Source: Modestobacter versicolor (lineage in GTDB: Bacteria > Actinomycetota > Actinomycetes > Mycobacteriales > Geodermatophilaceae). Taken from it: 64,000 nt of DNA. Each line of letters begins with the position of its first letter. The stretch's first letter is position 1. This document shows, piece by piece, positions 18,905 to 27,197 of this stretch. The stretch covers positions 1,488,001-1,552,000 of the forward strand of contig NZ_JACIBU010000001.1 of the NCBI RefSeq assembly GCF_014195485.1, in the 5' to 3' direction. The position numbers were made by a program, and so were the translations under genes. The notes under the pieces are model-generated. The model was not told where the DNA came from. It worked only from the letters and a program-made list of their open reading frames with translations, and made no database searches.

Positions 18905-18940
18905 TCAGCACGGCGGGAGAAGCAGGAGTCCGCCGGTCAC
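18905..18940 (-). CDS. Leucine leader peptide of leuS, 11 codons
   Basis: GTG at 18940 opens an 11-residue ORF reading MTGGLLLLPPC when GTG is taken as Met. Four consecutive Leu codons (CTC CTG CTT CTC) are followed by two Pro codons and TGA at 18905-18907. The GTG lies 6 bases after the -10 TAGGCT, so the peptide is probably translated from the very 5-prime end of a leaderless RNA. Ribosome stalling at the Leu run when charged tRNA-Leu is short would alter folding ahead of the terminator. Similar leuS attenuators have, as I recall, been predicted in some Streptomyces. Confidence 0.8.
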   Translation of the reverse strand: MTGGLLLLPPC

Positions 18941-18946
18941 CCCCGC

Positions 18947-18952
18947 AGCCTA
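18947..18952 (-). promoter_or_regulatory. -10 element of the leuS leader promoter
   Basis: TAGGCT on the minus strand matches the TANNNT -10 pattern repeated across this window. No good -35 is visible. The spacing places the transcription start at or next to the GTG of the leader peptide. Confidence 0.65.
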
Positions 18953-19260
18953 CCGCGCGCGACCGCCGGGGCCTGCCGCCGGCGGCGGCAGCGACCGACC
19001 CGCCGGGGTGACCGCGCGAGGCTGGCGCACCGCTCGTTCACCTGGCGTCGGTAACGTCCACGTCCAGTGGACGGCGCAGGCCCCCTGACCAGGGGCCGCC
19101 CAGGTCCACGGCGCAGGTGGTCCGCCACCCCACCCGCGCGTCCCGCTCCACCACCCGCACCGTCCCACCCTGCCCTCGACCGGCCGGACCGGAGGCCTTG
19201 ATTGCCCTGCACCCCCCACCGCCACGAGCCCGCAGCTCCGCTCCTGATCGGCCGACGACG
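18953..19260. other. Divergent intergenic region, structured, no gene seen
   Basis: About 310 bases lie between the leuS promoter and the CDP-glycerol transferase start. Two hairpins lie back to back: CGTCCAC/GTGGACG (19055-19073, loop GTCCA) and GGCCCC/GGGGCC (19079-19097). TAACGT (19052-19057) is a possible plus-strand -10. The plus-strand frame upstream of 19261 is open to 19117 but Pro/Ser/Arg-rich and unlike the family, so I treat it as untranslated. Confidence 0.5.
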
Positions 19261-20385
19261 GTGACGACGATCGTCTGGAGCAGCTTCTCCGGCCGGTACT
19301 CCGACAGCCCGCGCGCCGTCTACGAGGCGCTGCTGCCCCGCGGCGAGGAGTTCTCGCACGTGTGGCTGGTGCGCCCGGAGACCCGGGGCGACTTCCCGGC
19401 CGGTGTGGCGACCGCGGAGTACGGCAGCCCGGAGGGCCGGGCCGCCCTCGAGGCGGCGGACGTGGTGTTCGCCAACAACGGCATCTCGCTGGACTGGGAC
19501 AAGTCGCCGGCGACGACCTACGTGCAGACCTGGCACGGCACCCCGCTCAAGCGGATGCACCGCGACGTCGCCCGGCCGACCGGCGGGCTGCTGACCGCGC
19601 TGGACCGGGACGTCGCCCGGTGGGACGTGCTGCTGTCGCCGAACGCGTTCAGCACGCCGAACCTGCGCAGCGCCTTCGGGTACACCGGCGAGGTCCTGGA
19701 GACCGGCTACCCGCGCAACGACGTCCTCAGCGCGCCGGACCGCGACGAGCGGCGCGCCGCCGTGCGGGCCGCCCTGGGCATCGCCGACGGCGTGACGACG
19801 GTCCTCTACGCCCCCACCTGGCGCGACGACCTGGTGATGACCGACGGGGTGCCGGACCACGCGTTCCCGCCGGACTTCGCCGACCTGGTCGACGGGCTGC
19901 CGGCCGACCACGTGCTGCTGCTCCGGCTGCACACCATGGTGGCCGACCGGTTCCCGCAGGTCACCGGCGAGCGGGTCGTCGACGTCTCCGACCACCCCGA
20001 GGTCTCCGACCTCTACCTGGCCGCGGACGTGCTGCTCACCGACTACTCCTCGGCCATGTTCGACTTCGCGGTGACCGGACGGCCGGTGCTCTCCTTCACC
20101 TACGACCTCGAGCACTACCGCGACGAGCTGCGGGGCTTCTACTTCGACCTGGCCGAGGTCGCCCCCGGACCGCTGCTGTCGACGAGCGCCGAGGTGGTGG
20201 CCGCCCTGGCCGACCTCGCCGGTGGACGACGCCAGGACACTGCGCGCCGGGCAGCGTTCGAGCGCACGTTCTGCAGCCTCGAGGACGGCCACGCCACCGA
20301 CCGGGTGGTCGCCCGGTTCTTCCCGCCCACCGACCGAGTCCCCGCACCACCAGCCGACCGAGGAGTTGAGCATGCGCACGACTGA
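19261..20385 (+). CDS. CDP-glycerol glycerophosphotransferase family protein
   Basis: The family (TagF/TagB-like) transfers glycerol-phosphate or ribitol-phosphate from a CDP-activated donor onto teichoic-acid-type or glycan acceptors at the inner membrane face. The 374-residue protein contains TWHGTPLKRMHRD, a ligand-binding His motif of the family, GYPRNDVL, YAPTWRDD and the donor-site SDLYLAADVLLTDYSSAMFDF. I place the start at GTG 19261, just before the conserved TIVWSSFSGRYSDSPRA; the N-terminus is uncertain. The downstream nucleotidyltransferase overlaps by 14 bases, so the pair probably makes and uses one CDP-activated substrate. Confidence 0.85.
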   Translation: MTTIVWSSFSGRYSDSPRAVYEALLPRGEEFSHVWLVRPETRGDFPAGVATAEYGSPEGRAALEAADVVFANNGISLDWDKSPATTYVQTWHGTPLKRMHRDVARPTGGLLTALDRDVARWDVLLSPNAFSTPNLRSAFGYTGEVLETGYPRNDVLSAPDRDERRAAVRAALGIADGVTTVLYAPTWRDDLVMTDGVPDHAFPPDFADLVDGLPADHVLLLRLHTMVADRFPQVTGERVVDVSDHPEVSDLYLAADVLLTDYSSAMFDFAVTGRPVLSFTYDLEHYRDELRGFYFDLAEVAPGPLLSTSAEVVAALADLAGGRRQDTARRAAFERTFCSLEDGHATDRVVARFFPPTDRVPAPPADRGVEHAHD

Positions 20386-21172
20386 GCTGTCCACGATCGA
20401 CGCCCGCGACCGTCACGAGCACGCGGCCGACGCCCTCGTGCCGCCCCAGGTGGTCATCCTGGCCGCCGGGATGGGCACCCGGCTGGGCCGGGCGCTGCCC
20501 AAGCCGCTGACCCAGCTGATGGACGGCCGCAGCATCATGGAGCAGCAGCTGGACGGCGTCCGGGAGGTCTTCGGGCCGGCCGCCCGGGTGACCGTGGTCG
20601 TCGGCTACCGCAGCAAGCGGGTCATGCGCGCCCAGCCGGACCTGCTGTTCGCCTTCAACCCCGAGTTCGAGCGCACCAACACCTCCAAGAGCCTGTGGCG
20701 CGGGCTGCGCACCTCCGCCCCCGGCGGCGTGCTGTGGCTCAACGGCGACGTGGTCTTCGAGCCGGCGGTGCTGGCCCAGACGACCGAGCTGGTGGCCGCC
20801 GACCAGAGCTTCGTCTGCGTGGACACCTCCACGGTCGCCGACGAGGAGGTCAAGTACACCCTCGACGAGGAGGGGTACATCGCCGAGCTGTCCAAGACCG
20901 TCATCGGCGGCCTGGGCGAGGCGGTGGGCATCAACTACGTCTCCGGCGCGGACAAGGCGCTGCTGCTGGAGCACCTGGCCGCGTGCGCGGACTCCGACTA
21001 CTTCGAGCGCGCCATGGAGACCGCTGTCCAGCAGTCCGGGGTGCGCTTCCGGCCGGTGGACATCTCGCGGTTCTCCGCCGTCGAGGTCGACTTCGAGGAC
21101 GACCTGGCGCGGGCGAACAGCTGGCTGCGGTCGCGCTCGCTGCTCGAGCCGTTGGAGGAGGGCGTCCGCTGA
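20372..21172 (+). CDS. Sugar/alcohol-phosphate nucleotidyltransferase (LicC-like)
   Basis: The 266-residue protein has a GT-A nucleotidyltransferase fold: the NTP-binding loop VILAAGMGTRLGRALPKPL, an NPEFERTNTSKSLWRGL substrate segment, a metal-binding Asp in WLNGDVVF, and EAVGINYVSG. NTSKSL is characteristic of phosphocholine cytidylyltransferase LicC-like enzymes that make CDP-choline or related CDP-alcohols. Start ATG 20372 follows AGGAG and lies inside the end of the CDP-glycerol transferase gene. Substrate identity (choline, glycerol, ribitol or sugar phosphate) is inference from the neighbour. No choline kinase is present. Confidence 0.82.
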   Translation: MRTTELSTIDARDRHEHAADALVPPQVVILAAGMGTRLGRALPKPLTQLMDGRSIMEQQLDGVREVFGPAARVTVVVGYRSKRVMRAQPDLLFAFNPEFERTNTSKSLWRGLRTSAPGGVLWLNGDVVFEPAVLAQTTELVAADQSFVCVDTSTVADEEVKYTLDEEGYIAELSKTVIGGLGEAVGINYVSGADKALLLEHLAACADSDYFERAMETAVQQSGVRFRPVDISRFSAVEVDFEDDLARANSWLRSRSLLEPLEEGVR

Positions 21173-21241
21173 CCACGGCGGTCGTCCCCGGCCGGCGGGT
21201 GGACGTCGCCGGCCGGGCCGCCGACGTCCTCCCGCGACCGC

Positions 21242-22171
21242 TCAGCTGAGCTGGGGCGCGACCTCGGCCGCCACCAGGTCCAGGTGGTCGAGGTCGGCGA
21301 GGTCGAGCACCTGCAGGTACACCCGGGAGGCGCCGGCCTCGGCGAACCGGCCCAGGGTGTCCACGGCCTCGGCCGGGGTGCCGGCGACACCGTTGGCCCT
21401 GAGCTCGTCGACGTCCCGGCCGATCGCCGCGGCCCGGCGGGCGACCTCGGCGTCGTCCCGGCCGACGCAGACCACCAGCGCGGAGCTGTAGACCAGCTCG
21501 GCGGGGTCGCGGCCGATCTCGCCGCAGGCCGCGCGGACGCCGTCGAACAGCCGGGCGTTGTCGGCCGCCGACTGGAACGGCACGTTGAACTCCGCGGCGT
21601 ACCGGGCGGCCAGCCGCGGGGTGCGGCGCTTGCCACCCCCGCCGACCAGGATCGGGATCCCGCCGGGCTGCACCGGCTTGGGCAGCGCCGGCGAGCCGGC
21701 CAGCTGGTAGTGGGTGCCAGCGAAGTCGAAGGTCTCCCCCGCCGGGGTGCTCCACAGCCCGCTGATCACCGCCACCTGCTCCTCGTAGCGGTCGAACCGC
21801 TCCCCCAGCTCGGGGAACGGGATGCCGTAGGCGCTGTGCTCCTCGGCGAACCAGCCCGAGCCGATGCCCAGCTCGACCCGGCCGCCGCTCATCTGGTCGA
21901 CCTGGGCGACCGAGATGGCCAGCGGCCCAGGGAGCCGGAAGGTGGCGGCGGTCATCAGCGTGCCGAGCCGGATCCGGCTGGTCTCCCGCGCCAGCCCGGC
22001 GAGGGTCACCCAGGCGTCGGTCGGGCCGGGCAGCCCGTCGCCGCCCATGGTCAGGTAGTGGTCGGAGCGGAAGAAGGCGTCGAAGCCGGTCTCCTCGGTG
22101 CGCCGGGCCACCGCGAGCAGGTCGTCGTAGGTGGCGCCCATCTGGGGTTCGGTGAAGATCCGTAGCTGCAC
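21242..22171 (-). CDS. LLM class flavin/F420-dependent oxidoreductase
   Basis: A bacterial luciferase-like TIM-barrel protein of 309 residues. Seen: the N-terminal VQLRIFTEPQMGATYDDLLA, the DAFFRSDHYL segment, RLGTLMTAATFRLPGPLA, and the family GRVELGIGSGWFAEEHSAYGI that binds cofactor phosphate. Actinobacterial members mostly use coenzyme F420, consistent with npdG at 54436-55131; FMN is possible. GTG at 22171 has TACGTT 6 bases upstream, so a leaderless mRNA is likely; the longer frame to 22270 has no support. Confidence 0.9.
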   Translation of the reverse strand: MQLRIFTEPQMGATYDDLLAVARRTEETGFDAFFRSDHYLTMGGDGLPGPTDAWVTLAGLARETSRIRLGTLMTAATFRLPGPLAISVAQVDQMSGGRVELGIGSGWFAEEHSAYGIPFPELGERFDRYEEQVAVISGLWSTPAGETFDFAGTHYQLAGSPALPKPVQPGGIPILVGGGGKRRTPRLAARYAAEFNVPFQSAADNARLFDGVRAACGEIGRDPAELVYSSALVVCVGRDDAEVARRAAAIGRDVDELRANGVAGTPAEAVDTLGRFAEAGASRVYLQVLDLADLDHLDLVAAEVAPQLS

Positions 22172-22223
22172 GGGCAGAACGTAGCCAGCCGGCGGCCGGA
22201 GCGCCGCTCGCGCGGGGGCTCGG

Positions 22224-22250
22224 GGTGTGCCCGGAGGCGAAGGCGGGCAG
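22224..22250 (+). promoter_or_regulatory. SigB/SigF-like promoter
   Basis: GGTGT (22224-22228), 16 bases, GGGCAG (22245-22250) upstream of the coiled-coil membrane protein. It differs from the GGTGT-N15-GGGTAG pair at 62298-62353 by one -10 base and one base of spacing. Pattern evidence only. Confidence 0.4.
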
Positions 22251-22284
22251 GATGATCGCCAAGCGATCAACCGGAGGTGCTGGA

Positions 22285-23742
22285 GTGTTCCGCAAGAAGA
22301 GCCGGACAGAGGTCATCGGGGCCGAGTTGCAGGAGGGGTTCGCCCACATCGGCGCAGCGGTCACCGAGGCCCGGAAGGCGACGGCGGAGCAGTTCGGTCC
22401 GCAGGTCGCCGCCGCGGCCAAGGCCGCCCAGCAGACGTACGACAAGGACCTCGCGCCCCGGGTCGAGGCGGCCGTCGCCGCGCTCGCCCCCCAGCTGGAC
22501 GCCGCCCGCGAGGTGCTGGTGCCCCGCCTGGAGGCCGCGCAGAAGACGCTGGCGCCGCGGCTGGAGGCCGCGCAGAAGGCCTACGAGTCCGACGTCGTCC
22601 CGCGGCTGGAGGCGGCCACCAAGGTGGCCCGCACCAACCTGGAGACGGCGGTCGCCGCCGCGACGCCCAAGGTCGTCGCCGCCCGCGAGGCGGCCGGCCC
22701 GGCGCTCGAGAGCGCCGCCAAGGCCGCCCGGGCGAACCTGGAGACGGCGGTCGCCGCCACCACGCCGCGGGTCGTCGCCGCCCGGGACGCCGCCGGCCCG
22801 CGGTTCTCCGCCGCGACCAGCGCCGCCGCTGCCTACGCGGCCCCCCGGGTGACCGCGGCCCGCGACGCCGCGGGCCCAGCGCTCGACTCGGCCAGGGCCG
22901 GCTTCGTGGCGCAGGTCGAGGCCGCGCGCGCCCAGCTGGACGCGCGCAGCGCCGAGCTGGCCGCCACCGCCGCCACGCTCTCCTCGGCGACGGCCAAGCA
23001 GACCGACAAGGTCCGCAGGGACGCGGCTGCAGCCGCGGAGGCCGCGCGCGAGCAGGCCGCCGCCCGGGTCGCCGCGCTGCGGGTGGCCGCCGAGGCGACC
23101 AGCACGGCCGCCGGCAAGAAGGCCGAGAAGCTGGGCAAGAAGGCCGACAAGCTGGCCGCCAAGGCGGCGAAGCGGCGCGTCGAGCTGGAGAAGGCGACCG
23201 TCAAGGCCCGCAAGGAGGCCGGCAAGCGCACCGCCGCGACCGTCACCTCGGTCAAGCGGAGCGTGGGCATCGAGAAGCAGCCCCGCCGGTGGCCGTGGGT
23301 GGTCGCCGTCCTGGCCGTCGTCGGTGCGGCCGTGTTCGCCCTGCTGCGCCGCAAGAGCTCCGACGACCTGTGGACCCCCGCGCCGACCGGCGACGGCCCG
23401 GTGCCCAGCTACCGAGAGGACCCCGTCCCCATGTCAGCGCAGACCCCCGCAGGCGGCTCCGAGACCCCCGAGGCCCAGGGCAAGCAGGTCTCCACGGCGA
23501 TGACCGCGCCGTCGGACTCCGGCCCGGCCGAGGGCGGGATCGGTGCCCTCGAGGCCGAGCCGGCCTCCGGCCCCGGTGAGCCCGGCAACCAGGACCGCCC
23601 GACCACGGCCACCGGCACGACGAACGACCCGGACAGCCCGGTCGCCTCGGCCGCCAACCAGGACTACACCGAGGGTCCCGGCAGCGCCGGCAACTCGGCT
23701 CCCAGCCGGGGCACCCGCCCCGACGAGGACGCCGCGGGCTGA
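22285..23742 (+). CDS. Ala-rich apolipoprotein-like coiled-coil membrane protein
   Basis: This 485-residue protein has about 330 residues of near-continuous amphipathic helix made of imperfect repeats such as [35 protein letters not shown] (cut here to its repeating AAGP and LETAVAA units) and a Lys-rich [20 protein letters not shown] block. A single transmembrane helix follows ([19 protein letters not shown]) with RRK behind it, then a 120-residue acidic, Gly/Pro/Ser-rich disordered tail. It looks like apolipoprotein A/E-type repeats, and I do not know its function. GTG at 22285 follows GGAGG (22273-22277). A stress-sigma-like promoter and a strong terminator frame it as one unit. Confidence 0.75.
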   Translation: MFRKKSRTEVIGAELQEGFAHIGAAVTEARKATAEQFGPQVAAAAKAAQQTYDKDLAPRVEAAVAALAPQLDAAREVLVPRLEAAQKTLAPRLEAAQKAYESDVVPRLEAATKVARTNLETAVAAATPKVVAAREAAGPALESAAKAARANLETAVAATTPRVVAARDAAGPRFSAATSAAAAYAAPRVTAARDAAGPALDSARAGFVAQVEAARAQLDARSAELAATAATLSSATAKQTDKVRRDAAAAAEAAREQAAARVAALRVAAEATSTAAGKKAEKLGKKADKLAAKAAKRRVELEKATVKARKEAGKRTAATVTSVKRSVGIEKQPRRWPWVVAVLAVVGAAVFALLRRKSSDDLWTPAPTGDGPVPSYREDPVPMSAQTPAGGSETPEAQGKQVSTAMTAPSDSGPAEGGIGALEAEPASGPGEPGNQDRPTTATGTTNDPDSPVASAANQDYTEGPGSAGNSAPSRGTRPDEDAAG

Positions 23743-23761
23743 CCCCGCGCACCACTCCCCC

Positions 23762-23794
23762 GACGGGGCCCAGCCGATCCGGCTGGGCCCCGTC
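23762..23794 (+). terminator. Hairpin after the coiled-coil gene
   Basis: GACGGGGCCCAGCCG and CGGCTGGGCCCCGTC form a perfect 15-bp stem around ATC, 20 bases after the stop. Confidence 0.85.
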
Positions 23795-23845
23795 GTCGTT
23801 CCCGGCTCCGCAGCCGCGGTGATCAGCGGGAGTACCGTGCTGGGC

Positions 23846-24835
23846 ATGAGCCTGGGCATGGAGGAGGCGCCGGCGGAGACCCCGCAGACGTCCTCCGGGA
23901 TCGAGCCGGCCGGTCGCAAGCTGCTCCGTCTGGAGGTCCGCAACAGCCAGACCCCCATCGAGCGCAAGCCCGAGTGGATCAAGACCAAGCTGAAGACGGG
24001 GCCGGAGTACACCGAGCTCAAGTCGCTGGTCCGCCGCGAGGGCCTGCACACGGTCTGCGAGGAGGCCGGCTGCCCCAACATCTACGAGTGCTGGGAGGAC
24101 CGCGAGGCCACCTTCCTCATCGGGGGCGACCAGTGCACCCGGCGCTGCGACTTCTGCCAGATCGACACCGGCAAGCCCGCCGACTTCGACCGTGACGAGC
24201 CCCGCCGGGTCGCCGAGAGCGTGGCCACCATGGGCCTGCGCTACGCCACCATCACCGGCGTCGCCCGCGACGACCTCCCCGACGGCGGTGCCTGGCTCTA
24301 CGCCGAGACCGTCCGCCAGATCCACGACCAGATCCCCGGTTGCGGCGTCGAGCTGCTGATCCCGGACTTCAACGCCGAGCCCGACCAGCTGGCCGAGGTC
24401 TTCTCCTCGCGCCCGGAGGTGCTCGCGCACAACGTCGAGACGGTCCCCCGCATCTTCAAGCGCATCCGCCCCGGCTTCCGCTTCGAGCGCTCGCTGTCGG
24501 TCATCACCGCGGCGCGGGACGCGGGCCTGGTCACCAAGTCCAACCTGATCCTGGGCATGGGCGAGGAGCCGCACGAGGTCGTCGAGGCCATGCAGGCGCT
24601 GCACGACGCGGGCTGCGACCTGCTCACCATCACCCAGTACCTGCGGCCCAGCGTCCGGCACCACCCGGTCGTCCGGTGGGTCAAGCCCGACGAGTTCGTC
24701 GGCTTCCAGGCCCAGGCCGAGGAGATGGGCTTCGCGGGCGTGCTCGCCGGCCCCCTGGTGCGCAGCTCGTACCGCGCCGGCCGGCTGTACCAGCAGGCCG
24801 CCGAGGCCCGCGGGCTGGCCGTCACCACCCGCTGA
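23846..24835 (+). CDS. lipA: Lipoyl synthase
   Basis: Radical SAM enzyme inserting two sulphurs into protein-bound octanoyl groups. The 329 residues carry the auxiliary 4Fe-4S motif [12 protein letters not shown], the radical [11 protein letters not shown], and the C-terminal RSSYRAG motif that ligates the sacrificial cluster through Ser. ATG at 23846 is supported by TACCGT (23833-23838) 7 bases ahead, a leaderless start; an ATG 12 bases downstream is the alternative. It completes the LipB product made by the gene at 15232-15876. DUF4191 follows, as is usual in actinobacteria. Confidence 0.97.
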   Translation: MSLGMEEAPAETPQTSSGIEPAGRKLLRLEVRNSQTPIERKPEWIKTKLKTGPEYTELKSLVRREGLHTVCEEAGCPNIYECWEDREATFLIGGDQCTRRCDFCQIDTGKPADFDRDEPRRVAESVATMGLRYATITGVARDDLPDGGAWLYAETVRQIHDQIPGCGVELLIPDFNAEPDQLAEVFSSRPEVLAHNVETVPRIFKRIRPGFRFERSLSVITAARDAGLVTKSNLILGMGEEPHEVVEAMQALHDAGCDLLTITQYLRPSVRHHPVVRWVKPDEFVGFQAQAEEMGFAGVLAGPLVRSSYRAGRLYQQAAEARGLAVTTR

Positions 24836-24915
24836 CGGCCCCCGGCGCGTCGCACGGGCCCGCCGCGAGCCCGCGAGTCGCGGGACGCGGCGGGTCCGTC
24901 GCCTATCCTCAGGGC

Positions 24916-25776
24916 ATGGCACGCAGCAGGTCGACCGACTCCTCCGCTCCCACCGGCAACGCCGGACGGGGCCCGGCCGGCGTCCCCGGGCGCGGCAGCA
25001 AGGGCGCCACGGCGGTGGGCGCGGCGGGTGGGGCCAAGGCGCCGAAGGCCGGCAAGGCCCCCAAGCTCGGCAAGGACGGCCAGCCGAAGGTCTCGCGGCT
25101 GAAGAAGATGAAGAGCCAGGCCGGCATGATCGGCCAGGCCTACAAGCTCACCTACCGCAACGACCCCAAGCTGCCCTGGGTCATGCTGATCACCTTCGTG
25201 GTGGTCTTCGCGGTCGTCGAGCTCGTCGGCATCCTGCTCAGCTCGCCGTTCCTCTTCCTGCCGATCGCCATCCTGCTCGGCCTGCTCGCCACCCTCATCG
25301 TGTTCGGCCGGCGCGCCCAGGGCACCGCCTACAAGCAGGTCGAGGGCCAGCCCGGCGCCGCGTCGTGGGTGCTCGAGGGCATGCGCGGCGACTGGCGGGT
25401 CAGCTCCGGCGTCGCGGGCAACCGCGAGCTGGACGCCGTCCACCGGGTGCTCGGCCGCCCCGGGATCATCCTGGTCGGCGAGGGCAACCCCAACCGGGTG
25501 CGCGGGCTGATCGCCCAGGAGAAGCGGCGGATCGCCAAGGTCGTCGGCGACACCCCCATCTACGACGTGGTGGTCGGCGACGGCGAGGGCCAGGTCCCGC
25601 TGAAGAAGCTCAGCGCGCACGTGATGAAGCTGCCCCGCAACCTGTCCGCCGCCGAGGTCAACGCGCTCGGCAAGCGGATGAGCGCCCTCGGTGGCGCCCG
25701 GATGCCGGTGCCCGGCGGCCCGCTGCCCGGCGGCCGGCAGATGTCGGTCAGCCAGCGGCAGGTCCGCCGCCGCTGA
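24916..25776 (+). CDS. DUF4191 family membrane protein
   Basis: This 286-residue protein has a 60-residue basic, Gly/Ala/Lys-rich N-terminus, then two close helices (LPWVMLITFVVVFAVVELVGILL and FLFLPIAILLGLLATLIVF), then a soluble domain. The soluble part includes WVLEGMRGDWRVSSGVAGN, IILVGEGNPNRVRGLIAQEK and a C-terminal Gly/Pro/Arg tail. Conserved next to lipA in actinobacteria; function unknown. TATCCT (24904-24909) is 6 bases ahead of ATG 24916 with no ribosome site, so it is read as leaderless and independently transcribed from lipA. Confidence 0.9.
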   Translation: MARSRSTDSSAPTGNAGRGPAGVPGRGSKGATAVGAAGGAKAPKAGKAPKLGKDGQPKVSRLKKMKSQAGMIGQAYKLTYRNDPKLPWVMLITFVVVFAVVELVGILLSSPFLFLPIAILLGLLATLIVFGRRAQGTAYKQVEGQPGAASWVLEGMRGDWRVSSGVAGNRELDAVHRVLGRPGIILVGEGNPNRVRGLIAQEKRRIAKVVGDTPIYDVVVGDGEGQVPLKKLSAHVMKLPRNLSAAEVNALGKRMSALGGARMPVPGGPLPGGRQMSVSQRQVRRR

Positions 25777-25795
25777 TCCCACCCCAGCACGTCCT

Positions 25796-25831
25796 CGACG
25801 CCCCGACCGCTCCCCTGCGGCCGGGGCGTCG
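25796..25831 (+). terminator. Hairpin after DUF4191 gene
   Basis: CGACGCCCCG (25796-25805) and CGGGGCGTCG (25822-25831) form a perfect 10-bp stem with a 16-base loop, 19 bases after the stop. Confidence 0.7.
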
Positions 25832-25953
25832 TGCGTCCGGGGGGCCGCACCGGGGCCATGACCTCCGGGGTCATCGACCGGGCGCCGTCGACCGGCGACG
25901 GTGGTGACGAGGCCGGACGACCGGCCCCGTCGGCTCCCCGAGAGGACACCACC

Positions 25954-26346
25954 ATGACCGCCCTCAGCACCCCGCTCACCACGACCGCGCCGGCCCCGGC
26001 CCGGTTGCTCCAGCTCGACGGCGTGCTCTGCGCCGCGATGGGGCTGACCGCGGCGCTCGCCGCCGGCCCGGTCGCCGAGCTGCTCGGCACCACCGCGACC
26101 GGCGTCGTCCGGGGCGTCGGCATCGCCCTGGTCGTCTACGCCGCCGGCCTGCTCGCCGCCGCCCGGAGCCGGTGGGCCCGGCCGGCGCTGCGGGCCGCGG
26201 CGATCGGGAACGTCGCGTGGGAGGCCGCCAGCCTGGCGGTCGCCGTGCTCGCCGACCTCGGCACCACCGGGCGGGTCCTCGTCGCCGCCCAGGGCCTGGT
26301 CGTCGGGGCGCTCGCCGTCGTCCAGCTCCGAGCCGGCCGGCGGTGA
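25954..26346 (+). CDS. Small four-helix membrane protein
   Basis: A 130-residue protein with a short Thr/Pro/Ala-rich N-terminus and four predicted hydrophobic segments, including LLQLDGVLCAAMGLTAALAA, GVVRGVGIALVVYAAGLLAA, NVAWEAASLAVAVLADL and GRVLVAAQGLVVGALAVVQL. I recognise the general shape of actinobacterial small integral-membrane hypotheticals but no named family. ATG at 25954 follows AGAGGA. The regulator gene starts 58 bases later from its own promoter, so any functional link with it is only positional. Confidence 0.7.
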   Translation: MTALSTPLTTTAPAPARLLQLDGVLCAAMGLTAALAAGPVAELLGTTATGVVRGVGIALVVYAAGLLAAARSRWARPALRAAAIGNVAWEAASLAVAVLADLGTTGRVLVAAQGLVVGALAVVQLRAGRR

Positions 26347-26404
26347 ACCGCTGCACGCCGTCCTGCCCTGGCCGCGGGGTCCCGCCGGGCCCTAGCGTCC
26401 TCCC

Positions 26405-27190
26405 GTGACGACCACCCTGCGGCCCGCGGTCGCCGGCGCCCTGCTGCGGGACTGGCGGGAGCGCCGGCGGCTGAGCCAGCTCGACCTGGCCAACCTGGCC
26501 GACACCTCCACCCGGCACCTGTCGTTCGTCGAGACCGGCCGTTCCCGGCCGAGCCGGCAGATGGTGCTGCGGCTCGGCGAGGCGCTGCAGATGCCGCTGG
26601 CGGAGCAGAACCAGGTGCTGCTGGCCGCCGGGCACGCGCCGGAGTACCAGGACGCCCGGCGGGACGCCGCGGCCACCCGGTACCTGCTGGAGGTGCTCGA
26701 CCTGGCGCTGGCCGCGCACGACCCGTGGCCGGCGCTGGTGATCGACGCGCAGTTCGACGTCGTCGCGACCAACGCCGCCGTCGACCGGCTGATGGGCCTG
26801 GTCGACCCGGAGCTGCTCGACCCGCCGGTCAACGTCGTCCGGGTGATGCTGCACCCCCGCGGCCTCGCCGGGCGGGTGGTGAACTACGGCGCCTGGCGGG
26901 CGCACCTGCTCCGGCAGGTCCGGCAGCACGCCGCGGCGGCGCCGTCCGCGGACCTGCGGGCCCTGCTGGCCGAGGCCGCCGGCTACCCGGACCGGTCCCC
27001 GGCCGCCCCGGAGCACTCCGGCCCGACCTTCGCGCTGCCGCTGGAGCTGCAGGTCGACGACGCCGTCCTGCGGATGTACAGCACCGTGGCGACGTTCGGC
27101 ACCCCGCTGGACGTCGCCGCCAGCGAGCTCGCCATCGAGACGTTCCTCCCGGCCGACGGGGCCACCCGGGAGTGGTTCGCCCGGACGTGA
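26405..27190 (+). CDS. XRE-family regulator with MmyB-like ligand-binding domain
   Basis: A 261-residue transcription factor. The N-terminal helix-turn-helix (LSQLDLANLADTSTRHLSFVETGRSRPSRQMVL) leads into the MmyB-type domain with its hallmark AHDPWPALVIDAQFDVVATNAA and a C-terminal DVAASELAIETFLPADGATRE. Members of this family bind small acyl-type ligands and usually control a neighbouring oxidoreductase or transporter; none is adjacent here, so the target is unclear. GTG at 26405 is 6 bases after TAGCGT (26393-26398), a leaderless start. Confidence 0.9.
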   Translation: MTTTLRPAVAGALLRDWRERRRLSQLDLANLADTSTRHLSFVETGRSRPSRQMVLRLGEALQMPLAEQNQVLLAAGHAPEYQDARRDAAATRYLLEVLDLALAAHDPWPALVIDAQFDVVATNAAVDRLMGLVDPELLDPPVNVVRVMLHPRGLAGRVVNYGAWRAHLLRQVRQHAAAAPSADLRALLAEAAGYPDRSPAAPEHSGPTFALPLELQVDDAVLRMYSTVATFGTPLDVAASELAIETFLPADGATREWFART

Positions 27191-27197
27191 CCCGCGG

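Noticed and set aside
16175..19054. 959-codon plus-strand frame opposite leuS
   Set aside because: Antisense shadow of leuS with low-complexity sequence.
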